Assembly: GCA_035691305.1 (NCBI GenBank)
Contig: DASSJF010000079.1
Location: 1 to 53,122 of the forward strand
Length of the DNA stretch: 53,122 bases
Origin: a bacterium
GTDB taxonomy: Bacteria > Sysuimicrobiota > Sysuimicrobiia > Sysuimicrobiales > Segetimicrobiaceae
Direction of reading: 5' to 3'
Shown here: positions 9,222 through 17,337 of the stretch, piece after piece
Layout of the letters: each line of letters opens with the position of its first letter
Position numbering within the stretch: the first letter of the stretch is position 1
The notes under the pieces: model-generated
What the model saw: only the letters and a program-made list of their open reading frames with translations
Told to the model about the DNA's origin: nothing
The model's database searches: none
Position numbers and translations under genes: made by a program

Positions 9222-10112
9222 ATGGCCGTCTTCCTGCAACAGCTCGTCAACGGCATCTCGCTCGGCTCGGTGTATGCGCTCTTCGCCCTCGGCTTCACTC
9301 TCGTCTTCGGCGTGCTCGATATCATCAATCTCGCCCACCCCGCGGTGCTGGCCGTCGGGGCCCTGATCGCGTACACCCTGCTCGTCGACGCGAAAGCCGG
9401 CCTCGCGCTCGCGGCCGCGGGCGCCTGTCTGGGGGGCGGTCTCCTCGGCTTGATCCTGGACGCCGTGGCGTTCCGCCCGCTGCGCCGCCGCCGCGCGACC
9501 CCGCTGTCGGCGGTGATCACGTCGATCGGCGTCGCGCTCATCATGGTCAATCTCGCGCAGACCGTGTGGGGCACCGAGCCGTTGAACTACCCGCCGGGCA
9601 CGGTGCCGCTCCGGTTCTTCACCGCCGGGCCGGTGACGGTCAGCCTGCTACAGGGAATCGTCCTGGCGACGGTCGTCGTGCTCATGGTCGGACTCCGGCT
9701 GCTGCTGGCCCGCACGCGGCTCGGGCTCGCGATCCGCGCGGTCGCCGAAAACCCGCAGACGGCGAGCCTGCTCGGGATGCCGTTCGACCGCATCGTCGCC
9801 TTTACGTTCTTTCTGAGTTCCGCGCTCGGGGCGGCCGCGGGCGTCCTCGTCGGCATGCTGTTCCAGGGCAGCGTGTCGCCGTTCATGGGCGACACCTACG
9901 GATTCAAAGGGATCGCCGCGATCATTCTCGGCGGCATGGGCGACATCGCCGGCGCGGTCCTCGGCGGTCTCATCATGGGCGTCGGGGAAGTGATGATCGT
10001 GCAGTATCTGAACAGCAGCTATCGCGACGCGGTGGCCTTCGGCCTGCTCTTCCTCGTGCTCGTCTTTCGCCCGACCGGACTGCTCGGACAGCAGCGCGGC
10101 CGCGAGGCGTAG
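9222..10112 (+). CDS. livH: Branched-chain amino acid-type ABC permease (LivH family)
   Basis: A 296-aa inner-membrane permease with about eight hydrophobic segments. The N-terminus FLQQLVNGISLGSVYALFAL and the internal EAA-like segment IRAVAENPQTASLLGM followed by FRPTGLLGQQRG at the C-terminus are LivH hallmarks. It forms the translocation channel with the LivM protein encoded 10 bp downstream. The ATG at 9222 lies right after the 16-bp hairpin and lacks a clear ribosome site, so its translation may be low relative to the binding protein. The symbol reflects family, not proven substrate. Confidence 0.92.
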   Translation: MAVFLQQLVNGISLGSVYALFALGFTLVFGVLDIINLAHPAVLAVGALIAYTLLVDAKAGLALAAAGACLGGGLLGLILDAVAFRPLRRRRATPLSAVITSIGVALIMVNLAQTVWGTEPLNYPPGTVPLRFFTAGPVTVSLLQGIVLATVVVLMVGLRLLLARTRLGLAIRAVAENPQTASLLGMPFDRIVAFTFFLSSALGAAAGVLVGMLFQGSVSPFMGDTYGFKGIAAIILGGMGDIAGAVLGGLIMGVGEVMIVQYLNSSYRDAVAFGLLFLVLVFRPTGLLGQQRGREA

Positions 10113-10122
10113 ACCCGGGCGC

Positions 10123-11007
10123 ATGGCCGCGATCGCCGACCTCTACGCCGCCTACAGCACGATCGTTCTGTTCGCCGGCGTCGCGGCGCTCCTCGCGCTG
10201 TCCATTTATGTCACGCTCATGGCGGGCCAGCTCTCGCTCGGCAACGCCGCCCTCGCGGCGATCGGCGGGTACACCGCCGCCATCCTGACGAAAACGTACC
10301 ACGCCCCGCTGTGGCCGGCGCTGCTGGCCGGCGCGCTGCTGGCGACGTCCGTGGCCTTCCTGATCGGCATCCCGTGCCTGCGGCTTCGGGGCATCTATCT
10401 CGCCCTCGCGACGCTGGCGTTCGGCGAGGTGGTGCGGGTCGCGGCGCTCAACTTGAGGATTACCGGAGGCGCGCTCGGCCTCGTCGGCATCGCGCCCCTC
10501 GTGTCGTTCCCCGAAGTCTACGGCACGCTCGCCGTCGCGGCATTCTTCTTCTACCGGCTCGAACGTTCGCGCACCGGCCGCGCGTTCGCCGCGATCCGGG
10601 AAGACGAGGCGGCGGCGCAGGCGATGGGCATCCGGGTGACCGCGTACAAGGTGCTCGCGTTTTCGATCGCCGGGTTCATCGCGGGGCTCGCCGGCGGGCT
10701 CGCGGTCCACTTCACGTATCTGATCAACCCGGCGCAGGCCGCGTTCGGCGAGGCGGTGACCATCCTCACGTACGCGGTGTTCGGCGGGACGGCTACCTTC
10801 GCCGGGCCCATCCTGGGCGGCGTCGCGCTGACGGTGCTGCCGGAGGCGCTGCGCTTTCTCAAAGGCTACCGGCTGCTGCTCGACGGTGCCATCCTCGTTC
10901 TCGTGACGACGTATCTGCCAAACGGGGTGCTCGATCCCTTGCTGCGGCGGCGCCCACCGCGGGCGGCGGCGCCCCCCGGCGGGATGCGCCGACGTCGCCG
11001 TGCTTGA
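10123..11007 (+). CDS. livM: Branched-chain amino acid-type ABC permease (LivM family)
   Basis: A 294-aa inner-membrane permease. LivM features are LSIYVTLMAGQLSLGNAALA at the N-terminus, LRLRGIYLALATLAFGEVVR, and the coupling segment FAAIREDEAAAQAMGIRVTAYKVLAF. The C-terminus ends in a short Arg/Pro-rich tail. Its last 8 bp overlap the start of the fused ATPase gene, indicating translational coupling. It is near the short end for LivM because it lacks the extra N-terminal helices of E. coli LivM, as in many LivM homologues. Confidence 0.92.
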   Translation: MAAIADLYAAYSTIVLFAGVAALLALSIYVTLMAGQLSLGNAALAAIGGYTAAILTKTYHAPLWPALLAGALLATSVAFLIGIPCLRLRGIYLALATLAFGEVVRVAALNLRITGGALGLVGIAPLVSFPEVYGTLAVAAFFFYRLERSRTGRAFAAIREDEAAAQAMGIRVTAYKVLAFSIAGFIAGLAGGLAVHFTYLINPAQAAFGEAVTILTYAVFGGTATFAGPILGGVALTVLPEALRFLKGYRLLLDGAILVLVTTYLPNGVLDPLLRRRPPRAAAPPGGMRRRRRA

Positions 11008-12496
11008 GATATCCGGCCTCACACGAACGTTTGGCGGGCTGCGCGCCGTGGACTCGATCTCGTTCGCCGTCCGGGAGGGCGAGATCGTCGGCCTGATCGG
11101 GCCGAACGGAGCCGGCAAGACGACGCTGTTCGACCTCGTCACCGGGTTCCTCGCGCCGACGGCCGGACGCGTGCGGTTTCGAGGCGCGGACATCACACGC
11201 AGGAGCCCGGACCGCGTCACCGCGGCGGGCATCGCGCGGACGTTCCAGAACATTCGCCTGTTCCGCGACATGCCGGCCGCCGAGAACGTCGTCGTCGGAC
11301 AGCACATCCGGACGTCGGCCACGCTGGCCGACGCCGTCTTCGCGACGCCGCGCTATCGGACGGAAGAGCGGGAGGCGCGGACCCGGGCGCGCGAACTGCT
11401 GGCGCTCGTCGGCCTCGGAGACCGCGCCTCGACCCCGGCCCGGTCGCTCGCGTACGGCGATCAGCGGCGGCTCGAGATCGCCCGCGCACTCGCCACGCGA
11501 CCGCGCCTCTTGCTGCTCGACGAGCCGGCGGCGGGCATGAATACGGCCGAGACGCAGACGCTCATGGCGCTGATCCGACGCCTCCGCGACGAGCACGGCC
11601 TCACGGTTCTCCTGATCGAGCACGACATGAAGCTCGTGATGGGGATCTGCGACCGCGTCGTCGTGTTGAACTTCGGCCGCGCGATCGCGGAGGGCGCGCC
11701 CGACCAAGTGCGGCGCAATCCCGCCGTGATCGAGGCCTACCTCGGCACGCAGACCGAGCGGGTCCGAGCCGCGCGGACCGAGGCGCCGGGGACGCCGGTG
11801 CTGTCGGTCGAGCGCGTCAACGCCGGATACGCCTCCGGCGACGTTCTCCACGACGTGTCGCTCCAGGTCGGCGCCGGCCAGATCGTGACGCTCATCGGCG
11901 CGAACGGCGCCGGCAAGACGACGCTGCTGCGGACGATCTCAGGGCTCGTGCGGCCCCGCGCGGGCGCGATCCGGCTACGCGGGACGGCGCTCGAGGGCGT
12001 GCGGCCGGACCGCATCGTCGGGCTCGGCGTCGCCCACGTCCCGGAAGGCAGGCAGGTCCTCGCCCGCATGACCGTGCTCGACAACCTCCGCGCGGGCGCG
12101 TTCGCCCGCCGCGACGGCGGCGTCGAAGCGGACCTCCTGACGCTTTTGGCGCGCTTCCCCGAGTTGGGGGCGCGGCGCGCGCAGGTCGCCGGCACCCTCT
12201 CCGGCGGCGAGCAGCAGATGCTCGCGATCGCCCGGGGCCTCATGACGCGGCCGGCGCTGCTCATGCTGGATGAGCCGTCGCTCGGCCTCGCGCCGCGGAT
12301 CGTCGAGCGGATCTTCGCAATTATCACTGAAGTCAACGACGGCGGAACGCCGATTCTCCTCGTAGAGCAGAACGCGCAGCTCGCGCTCGAAACGGCGGAT
12401 CAGGGCTACGTCCTCGAGACGGGCCGGGTCGTCCACCACGACCGCGCCGACCGCCTGCTCGGGGACGCGGCCGTCCGGCGCGCGTATCTCGGATAG
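11000..12496 (+). CDS. Fused LivG-LivF ATP-binding protein
   Basis: A 498-aa protein carrying both ATPases of a liv-type importer in one chain. Residues about 1-250 are LivG-like: Walker A GPNGAGKTT near 34, the LivG-specific GIARTFQNIRLF, and Walker B LLLLDEPAAGMN. Residues about 266-498 are LivF-like: Walker A GANGAGKTT near 300, GVAHVPEGRQVL, signature LSGGEQQML, and Walker B LLMLDEPSLGLAP. The linker is short and lies near 250-265. There is no stop or shift at the junction (around 11760-11800), so this is a real fusion. GTG start, overlapping livM by 8 bp. It ends the operon, convergent to the next gene. Confidence 0.93.
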   Translation: MLEISGLTRTFGGLRAVDSISFAVREGEIVGLIGPNGAGKTTLFDLVTGFLAPTAGRVRFRGADITRRSPDRVTAAGIARTFQNIRLFRDMPAAENVVVGQHIRTSATLADAVFATPRYRTEEREARTRARELLALVGLGDRASTPARSLAYGDQRRLEIARALATRPRLLLLDEPAAGMNTAETQTLMALIRRLRDEHGLTVLLIEHDMKLVMGICDRVVVLNFGRAIAEGAPDQVRRNPAVIEAYLGTQTERVRAARTEAPGTPVLSVERVNAGYASGDVLHDVSLQVGAGQIVTLIGANGAGKTTLLRTISGLVRPRAGAIRLRGTALEGVRPDRIVGLGVAHVPEGRQVLARMTVLDNLRAGAFARRDGGVEADLLTLLARFPELGARRAQVAGTLSGGEQQMLAIARGLMTRPALLMLDEPSLGLAPRIVERIFAIITEVNDGGTPILLVEQNAQLALETADQGYVLETGRVVHHDRADRLLGDAAVRRAYLG

Positions 12497-12503
12497 CGCC
12501 GCG

Positions 12504-14321
12504 CTACCAGCCGAGCGCGTAGTTGCGCTCGCCGCGCGAGCTCGCGCCGGCCTGCATGAGGCGGCGCGCCGGATCGTAGAGGATCGCCGTAGTGTAGTTG
12601 AGGCTCCAGTCGGGCGCCACCGTCACGGCATGGCCGCGCTCGCGCAACCCCTCGACGACGGGGGCCGGCATGCGGCCTTCCACCAGCATCTCCCCCGGCC
12701 GCGCCTTGCGGGGATAGAACGACCCCGGGAAGTGCACGCTGTGAAACGCCGGGGCGTCGATCGCGTCCTGCACGTCCATCCCGAACACGATCATGTTGAG
12801 GAACACCTGCAGCGTCCACTGGTCCTGCTGGTCGCCGCCGGGCGTGCCGAAGACCATGCACGGCCGCCCGTCTCTCATCACGAGCGTCGGCGACAGCGTG
12901 GTCCTGGGCCGTTTGCGCGGCACCAGCGCGCCCGGGTGCCGCGGATCGTGCAGCCAGAACATCTGGCACCGCGTCCCCAGGCTGAAGCCGAGGCTCGGAA
13001 TGACCGGCGAGCTCCGGAACCACCCGCCGCTCGGCGTCGCGGAAAACATGTTGCCGTCCGCATCGACCGCGCGGGTCCCGGTTGTCCCGCCCTCCCAGCC
13101 GCGCGCCTCCACCGCGGCGGCTTCCGCCGGCGCGGCGGCGCCCTCGAACGGATACGGGTCGCCCGGCCGCAGCTCGAGCGAGGCGCGACGCGGATCGATC
13201 AGGCCGCGGCGCGACGCCGCGTACTCGCCCGACAGCAGCCCGCGCATCGGCACGGCCGCAAACTCCGGGTCCCCGTAGAAGCGTTCCCGGTCCGCGAACG
13301 CCAGCTTGGCGGCCTCGGTGACGGTATGCACGTAGTCCGCCGTGTTGTGGCCCATCGCGGCGAGGTCGAAGCCGTCCAGCAGCGTGAGTTGCTGCAAGAA
13401 GACCGGCCCCTGCGACCACGGCCCGCACTTGTAGACATCGTAGCCGCGGAAGCGCACCGTCGCCGGCGCCTCGATCCGGGTCTCGAACGACGCGAAGTCG
13501 TCTTCGGTCAGCAGGCCCGGGGAGACGGTGCCGGTGGCGTCGCGCAGCCGGGTCTCCCGCTGGTAGGCGACGATCTCCCGGGCGATGGGCCCCCGGTAGA
13601 AGCAGTCGCGGGCGGCGCGCAGCGCCTCGTGGCGGCCGCGCCCGCGCGCGCCGCGCTCGGCCGCGATCAGGCGCTCGAAGGTGCGCGCGAGGTCGGGGTT
13701 GCGCCAGGTATCGCCGAGTTCCGGCGCCTGCCCGCCGGGCAGGAACAGCGCGGCGGACGTCGGCCACTCCGCGCGGAATCGTGCCTCGTGCTGCACGATC
13801 GACCGGCGCATCCCCTCGTACATCGGAAATCCGTTCGCGGCCAGTTCGAGCGCCGGGCCGAGCACCTGCTCCAGCGAAAGCCGCCCGTAACGGTCCAGGA
13901 CCGTGATCAGCGCGTCCGGGACGGCGCACGGGCCGGCCGGCAGGAAGCCGTCGCCGGGAATCAGGTTGAGCCCGCGCTCGCGGAACCACTCGATCGTCGC
14001 CGCCGACGGCGCCCGCGTGTTGCCGCTGACCGCCGCGACGCGGCCGTCGCGCGCGTCGTGGATCAACATCGGGACCTCGCCGCCGAACCCGTAGCTCTGG
14101 TATTCCAAGCATGACTGCGCGAACACCATGGCGACGCCCGCGTCGAACGCGTTGCCGCCGAGCGAGAACATCTTGAGCCCCGCCACGCAGGCGAGGTAAT
14201 GCCCGCAGGCGACCATGAACGACCGGCCGCGGATCACCGGGCGCGTCGACGCCCAGTTGAATGCCCAGTCGCCGTAGGCGGGGTCGGTGCCCTGAGCCCG
14301 CTGGGGCCGGCGCTCGCTCAC
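12504..14321 (-). CDS. Gamma-glutamyltransferase family protein
   Basis: A 605-aa Ntn-hydrolase precursor. The autoprocessing site is GGTTGTRAVDADGNMFSATP, with the predicted nucleophile Thr413 just where the family's TT motif lies. It is followed by VFGTPGGDQQDQWTLQVFLN in the small-subunit half. The N-terminal half begins GRSFMVACGHYLACVAGLKM with GGNAFDAGVAMVFA. No signal peptide is visible, so it may be cytoplasmic. The family cleaves or transfers gamma-glutamyl groups, and many homologues are misnamed and act as acylases. GTG start. It follows the aminotransferase gene by 4 bp in the same direction, so they are co-transcribed. Confidence 0.9.
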   Translation of the reverse strand: MSERRPQRAQGTDPAYGDWAFNWASTRPVIRGRSFMVACGHYLACVAGLKMFSLGGNAFDAGVAMVFAQSCLEYQSYGFGGEVPMLIHDARDGRVAAVSGNTRAPSAATIEWFRERGLNLIPGDGFLPAGPCAVPDALITVLDRYGRLSLEQVLGPALELAANGFPMYEGMRRSIVQHEARFRAEWPTSAALFLPGGQAPELGDTWRNPDLARTFERLIAAERGARGRGRHEALRAARDCFYRGPIAREIVAYQRETRLRDATGTVSPGLLTEDDFASFETRIEAPATVRFRGYDVYKCGPWSQGPVFLQQLTLLDGFDLAAMGHNTADYVHTVTEAAKLAFADRERFYGDPEFAAVPMRGLLSGEYAASRRGLIDPRRASLELRPGDPYPFEGAAAPAEAAAVEARGWEGGTTGTRAVDADGNMFSATPSGGWFRSSPVIPSLGFSLGTRCQMFWLHDPRHPGALVPRKRPRTTLSPTLVMRDGRPCMVFGTPGGDQQDQWTLQVFLNMIVFGMDVQDAIDAPAFHSVHFPGSFYPRKARPGEMLVEGRMPAPVVEGLRERGHAVTVAPDWSLNYTTAILYDPARRLMQAGASSRGERNYALGW

Positions 14322-14325
14322 CGCG

Positions 14326-15639
14326 CTACTTCCGGATGGCCGCGAACGCCTCGTCGCACGCCTGGAGCGTGCGGTCGACGTCGGCGTCCGAGTGCGCGAG
14401 CGAGATGTAGAACTTCTCGTTGGGGTTCACGAGGATGCCCCGCTTGATCATCTCGATCGACCAGCGCATGTGCACGTCTCGGTCGGAGGTGAGCAGATCC
14501 GTCCAGGTCCGGAGCGGACGGCGGTCGGTAAAGCGCACGCCGAAGACCGCGTCTTCGCCCGGCGTCTGCGCGGAGAAGCCGTGGCGCCGGCCGATCGCTT
14601 CGATTTCGCGGCGGAGCCGTCCGCCGATCCGGTGGAAGTGGTCGTACGCGCCGGCCCGGTTCAGCACGTCGAGGGCGACGAGCCCGGCGGTCGAGCTGAC
14701 GGGGTTACCGTTGAGCGTGCCGCTCGCCCACACGAGCTTCGACCGCGCGGTGCGGCGCGCGTCGAAGTGCGCCATGATGTCGCCGCGCCCGGCGATCGCG
14801 GCCATCGGGAACCCGCCGGACATCGCCTTGCCGTAGGTCGCCAGGTCGGGCACCACGCCGTACTTTTCCTGGGCGCCGCCCCATGCGATCCGGAAGCCGG
14901 TCACGATCTCGTCGAAGATCAGGACGATGCCGAGCCGGCGGGTGACCTCGCGCAGCGTCTCGAGGAAGCCGCGCTCCGGCAGCAGCACGCGCTGCAGCGG
15001 CTCGACGATCACGGCCCCCAACTCCGCGGCGTGGCCCTCGATGATCTCGACGGCGCGCGCCGTCTCGTTGAACGGCGCGACCAGGATCTGGCCGCGCAGC
15101 GCGTCGGGAATCCCGAGCGAGTCCGGCTCCGCGTTCGGATAGTCGCTCGGGCGTGACGGCGTCGTGCCCCACAGCGCGTAGTCGTTCATGCCGTGCCAGC
15201 CGCCCTCGAATTTGAGGATCTTCGGCCGGCCGGCCGCGGCGCGGGCGACGCGCAGCGCGAAGAACGTCGCCTCGGTCCCCGAGCCGACGAAGTGCACCTG
15301 ATCGGCGCACGGAATCGCCTCGACCAGCCGCTCCGCCAGCCGGATCACGGGCTCGTTGAGGAAGTAATAGGTGGAGCCTTTGACGACCTGGCGCTGCACC
15401 GCATCGACGATCTCCGGGTGGGCGTGGCCGAGCAGCGCGGGGCCGGACCCGAGGTGGTAGTCGATGAAGTCCCGGCCGCCGATGTCGGTGATGTGGCTGC
15501 CGCGCCCCTCGGCGATGACGAGGTTGACCTCGGGCGGCAGCACAAACAGGCCGAGGCCGCCGCCGGCGAGGTAGCGGCCGGCCTTTTGGAGCAGGTCCGC
15601 CTGCTTGCTCGCACTCGACGTGCCTGTGATCGGTGTCAT
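14326..15639 (-). CDS. Class III PLP aminotransferase, glutamate-1-semialdehyde mutase-like
   Basis: A 437-aa PLP enzyme of the aspartate aminotransferase superfamily, class III. The phosphate-binding region is FVGSGTEATFFALRVARA, the ring-stacking DEIVTGFRIAWGG carries the PLP-pyridine Asp, and Lys271 in ATYGKAMSGGFPMA forms the Schiff base. It resembles HemL but the N-terminus and substrate region differ, and it sits with a glutamyltransferase gene rather than heme genes. I read it as a catabolic or secondary aminotransferase/aminomutase. Ribosome site GGAGGGGACG precedes the ATG. The two-gene operon faces the antiporter gene 37 bp upstream, read in the same direction. Confidence 0.88.
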   Translation of the reverse strand: MTPITGTSSASKQADLLQKAGRYLAGGGLGLFVLPPEVNLVIAEGRGSHITDIGGRDFIDYHLGSGPALLGHAHPEIVDAVQRQVVKGSTYYFLNEPVIRLAERLVEAIPCADQVHFVGSGTEATFFALRVARAAAGRPKILKFEGGWHGMNDYALWGTTPSRPSDYPNAEPDSLGIPDALRGQILVAPFNETARAVEIIEGHAAELGAVIVEPLQRVLLPERGFLETLREVTRRLGIVLIFDEIVTGFRIAWGGAQEKYGVVPDLATYGKAMSGGFPMAAIAGRGDIMAHFDARRTARSKLVWASGTLNGNPVSSTAGLVALDVLNRAGAYDHFHRIGGRLRREIEAIGRRHGFSAQTPGEDAVFGVRFTDRRPLRTWTDLLTSDRDVHMRWSIEMIKRGILVNPNEKFYISLAHSDADVDRTLQACDEAFAAIRK

Positions 15640-15676
15640 CGTCCCCTCCGCGTGGGCGTAAACTCCATCCCGGCGT

Positions 15677-16765
15677 TCACGACGAGGTCACGAAGAACGC
15701 CGAGGCGGCCATGATGGCATACGCGGCGAGCAACTGCGCCCCCTCCAGCCAGTTGCTGCGGCCGTCGTGCGAAATGAACGTGACGATCAGGACCGAGAGC
15801 CCGACCGCGGCCACCTCGAACGTGGTGAAAATGAAGTCCATCGGATGTCCGGCGGCGAGCGAGATGAGGACGAGCGCCGGAGCGACGAAGAGCGCGATCT
15901 GGGTCGACGAGCCGATCGCGATCTCCAGCGTCACGTCGAGCTGGTCGCGCAGCGCGAAGACCACGGCGGCGCTGTGCTCCACGGCGTTCCCGAAGAACGG
16001 GATCAGCACGAGCCCCACGAAGAACTTCGAGAGGCCCAGGGCACCGATCGCCGGCTCGAGCGTCCGGACGAGAAGATCCGATTCGATCGCGACGACGATC
16101 GAGGCGGCGGCCAGGGCGCCCACGGCCCATGCGAGCGAGCACTGCGGCCGCTCCTCCGCCTTCGGCGTCAGAAACAGATGCTCGTGCGTCCGGTGTGTGA
16201 ACAGGAGCGCGGCGGCGTAGAGCACGATCAGGACGGCGGCCACAGCCACGCTGACCGTCTCGCCCTGGTGCGCGGTCGGCCGGCCCGCCGTGAGGAAGAA
16301 CAGCGCGGGCATCAAAAGCCCGATCACCGCCAGGGTCAGCGACGTCGAGTGCACCCCGGCGGCCGCGGCGTTGTAGCGCTGCACGCGGTGTCGGGTGCCG
16401 CCGGCCAGCAGCGCGAAGCCGAGCACGAGCAGCAGGTTGCCGAGAATCGACCCGGTGAGCGCCGTCTTGACGACGGCCGTCTCGCCGTGCGCCACGAGCA
16501 CGATCGAGAGGATGAACTCGGTGACGTTGGCGAACGTCGCGTTCAGCAGTCCGCCGACGCGGGGACCGGCGTGTACCCCGATCTGCTGCGTCGCGCCGCC
16601 GATGATCTCGGCGAGCGGGAGCAGGGCGCCGCCCGCCAGCAGAAAGGTCGCCAGCGGCCACCCGCCGGCCGCGGCGGCGGCCGCCGAGAGTGGGACGAGA
16701 ATCAGTAGCCAGCGTAGGGTCAGCCGCCGGAAGACGACGGGCACATAGACACGCACGGTGGGCAC
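15677..16765 (-). CDS. Calcium/proton antiporter (CaCA family)
   Basis: A 362-aa integral membrane protein with about eleven hydrophobic segments. Both duplicated CaCA alpha repeats are visible: GLLNATFANVTEFILSIVLV with SILGNLLLVLGFALLAGG in the first half, and FFGNAVEHSAAVVFALRDQL with LEIAIGSSTQIALFVAP in the second. The acidic residues in the helices bind Ca2+. It would export Ca2+ in exchange for H+. GTG start at 16765 with no clear ribosome site. It is divergent from the osmC gene. Confidence 0.9.
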   Translation of the reverse strand: MPTVRVYVPVVFRRLTLRWLLILVPLSAAAAAAGGWPLATFLLAGGALLPLAEIIGGATQQIGVHAGPRVGGLLNATFANVTEFILSIVLVAHGETAVVKTALTGSILGNLLLVLGFALLAGGTRHRVQRYNAAAAGVHSTSLTLAVIGLLMPALFFLTAGRPTAHQGETVSVAVAAVLIVLYAAALLFTHRTHEHLFLTPKAEERPQCSLAWAVGALAAASIVVAIESDLLVRTLEPAIGALGLSKFFVGLVLIPFFGNAVEHSAAVVFALRDQLDVTLEIAIGSSTQIALFVAPALVLISLAAGHPMDFIFTTFEVAAVGLSVLIVTFISHDGRSNWLEGAQLLAAYAIMAASAFFVTSS

Positions 16766-16826
16766 GTTTCGCGGTCCGGCGCCCGGCTCCCCGCTCGCGC
16801 GGCACGAACCGGCGGCATTCGCGCTG

Positions 16827-16860
16827 CCTGTCCGGAGGCGCTCGGCGGCATCCGGGCAGG
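16827..16860. repeat. Inverted repeat upstream of the OsmC-family gene
   Basis: CCTGTCCGGA and TCCGGGCAGG form a 10-bp stem (one T-G wobble) with a 14-nt loop. It lies in the 152-bp divergent gap between the antiporter and OsmC genes, 58 bp before the OsmC start. It could be an operator or 5'-leader structure; nothing in the sequence identifies a binder. Confidence 0.45.
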
Positions 16861-16917
16861 ACCGCGCCGCACGGAGCCGCGAACAGTCCCCAACGAGACC
16901 ATCACGCGGAGGCCCCT

Positions 16918-17337
16918 ATGCCCGACGAAACGGTGACGACGACGGTCCGCAGCGCGTCGATCGGACAGCCCGGCCGGTCCCTCAACAGCGCGCGAACCCA
17001 CCACTTCATCCTCGATTCGTCTACGAAGCCCGAGGCGCTGAGCAATACCGAGTCGTTTCTCGCCGCCATCTCGTCCTGCGGCGTGACGTTGATCGAGCAC
17101 TACGCGGCGGCCAACAAGATCCCGCTGACCGGCCTGACCGCCGCGATCACCGGCGTCCAGGAGCGCGCGGATCCGACGAAGTTCAAGCAGGTGGCGGTCC
17201 GGTTCGAGATGCGCGGCGTCGGCCGCGCCGACGCGGACACGCTGGTGGAGGTCTGGAGGGCCCGCTGACCACTCTATCGCACGGTCGCGGTCGCGACCGA
17301 AGTGATCGTCGACGTCACGGCGCAGGAGGCCCGATGA
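16918..17337 (+). CDS. OsmC-family thiol peroxidase, predicted selenoprotein (TGA = Sec117)
   Basis: OsmC/Ohr proteins reduce organic hydroperoxides with two conserved cysteines. Here Cys54 lies in AAISSCGVTLIEHYAA. The expected second Cys position is an in-frame TGA at 17266-17268, in the context VEVWRAR-U-PLYRTV. Reading through gives 23 further residues (ending ATEVIVDVTAQEAR) that complete the domain to 139 aa, the usual family length. The extended end forms an ATGA overlap with the next gene, and a hairpin with a GGTC loop begins 14 nt after the TGA. All this favours selenocysteine over a stop. A start at 16690 would add unrelated residues; ATG 16918 gives the family N-terminus. OsmC-like selenoproteins are known from metagenomes. 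Confidence 0.85.
17282..17299 (+). promoter_or_regulatory. SECIS-like hairpin in the OsmC-family gene
   Basis: CGGTCGC pairs with GCGACCG (7 bp, perfect) around the loop GGTC, which occupies nt 21-24 after the TGA. The E. coli fdhF SECIS has its SelB-binding GGUC loop at about nt 19-22 after its UGA, so both spacing and loop agree. No thermodynamic calculation was run. Confidence 0.65.

Noticed and set aside
16690-17268. OsmC gene beginning at 16690 and ending at the TGA (192 aa)
   Set aside because: The first 76 residues are Arg/Pro-rich and unlike OsmC. The ATG at 16918 fits the family, and the TGA is better read as Sec.
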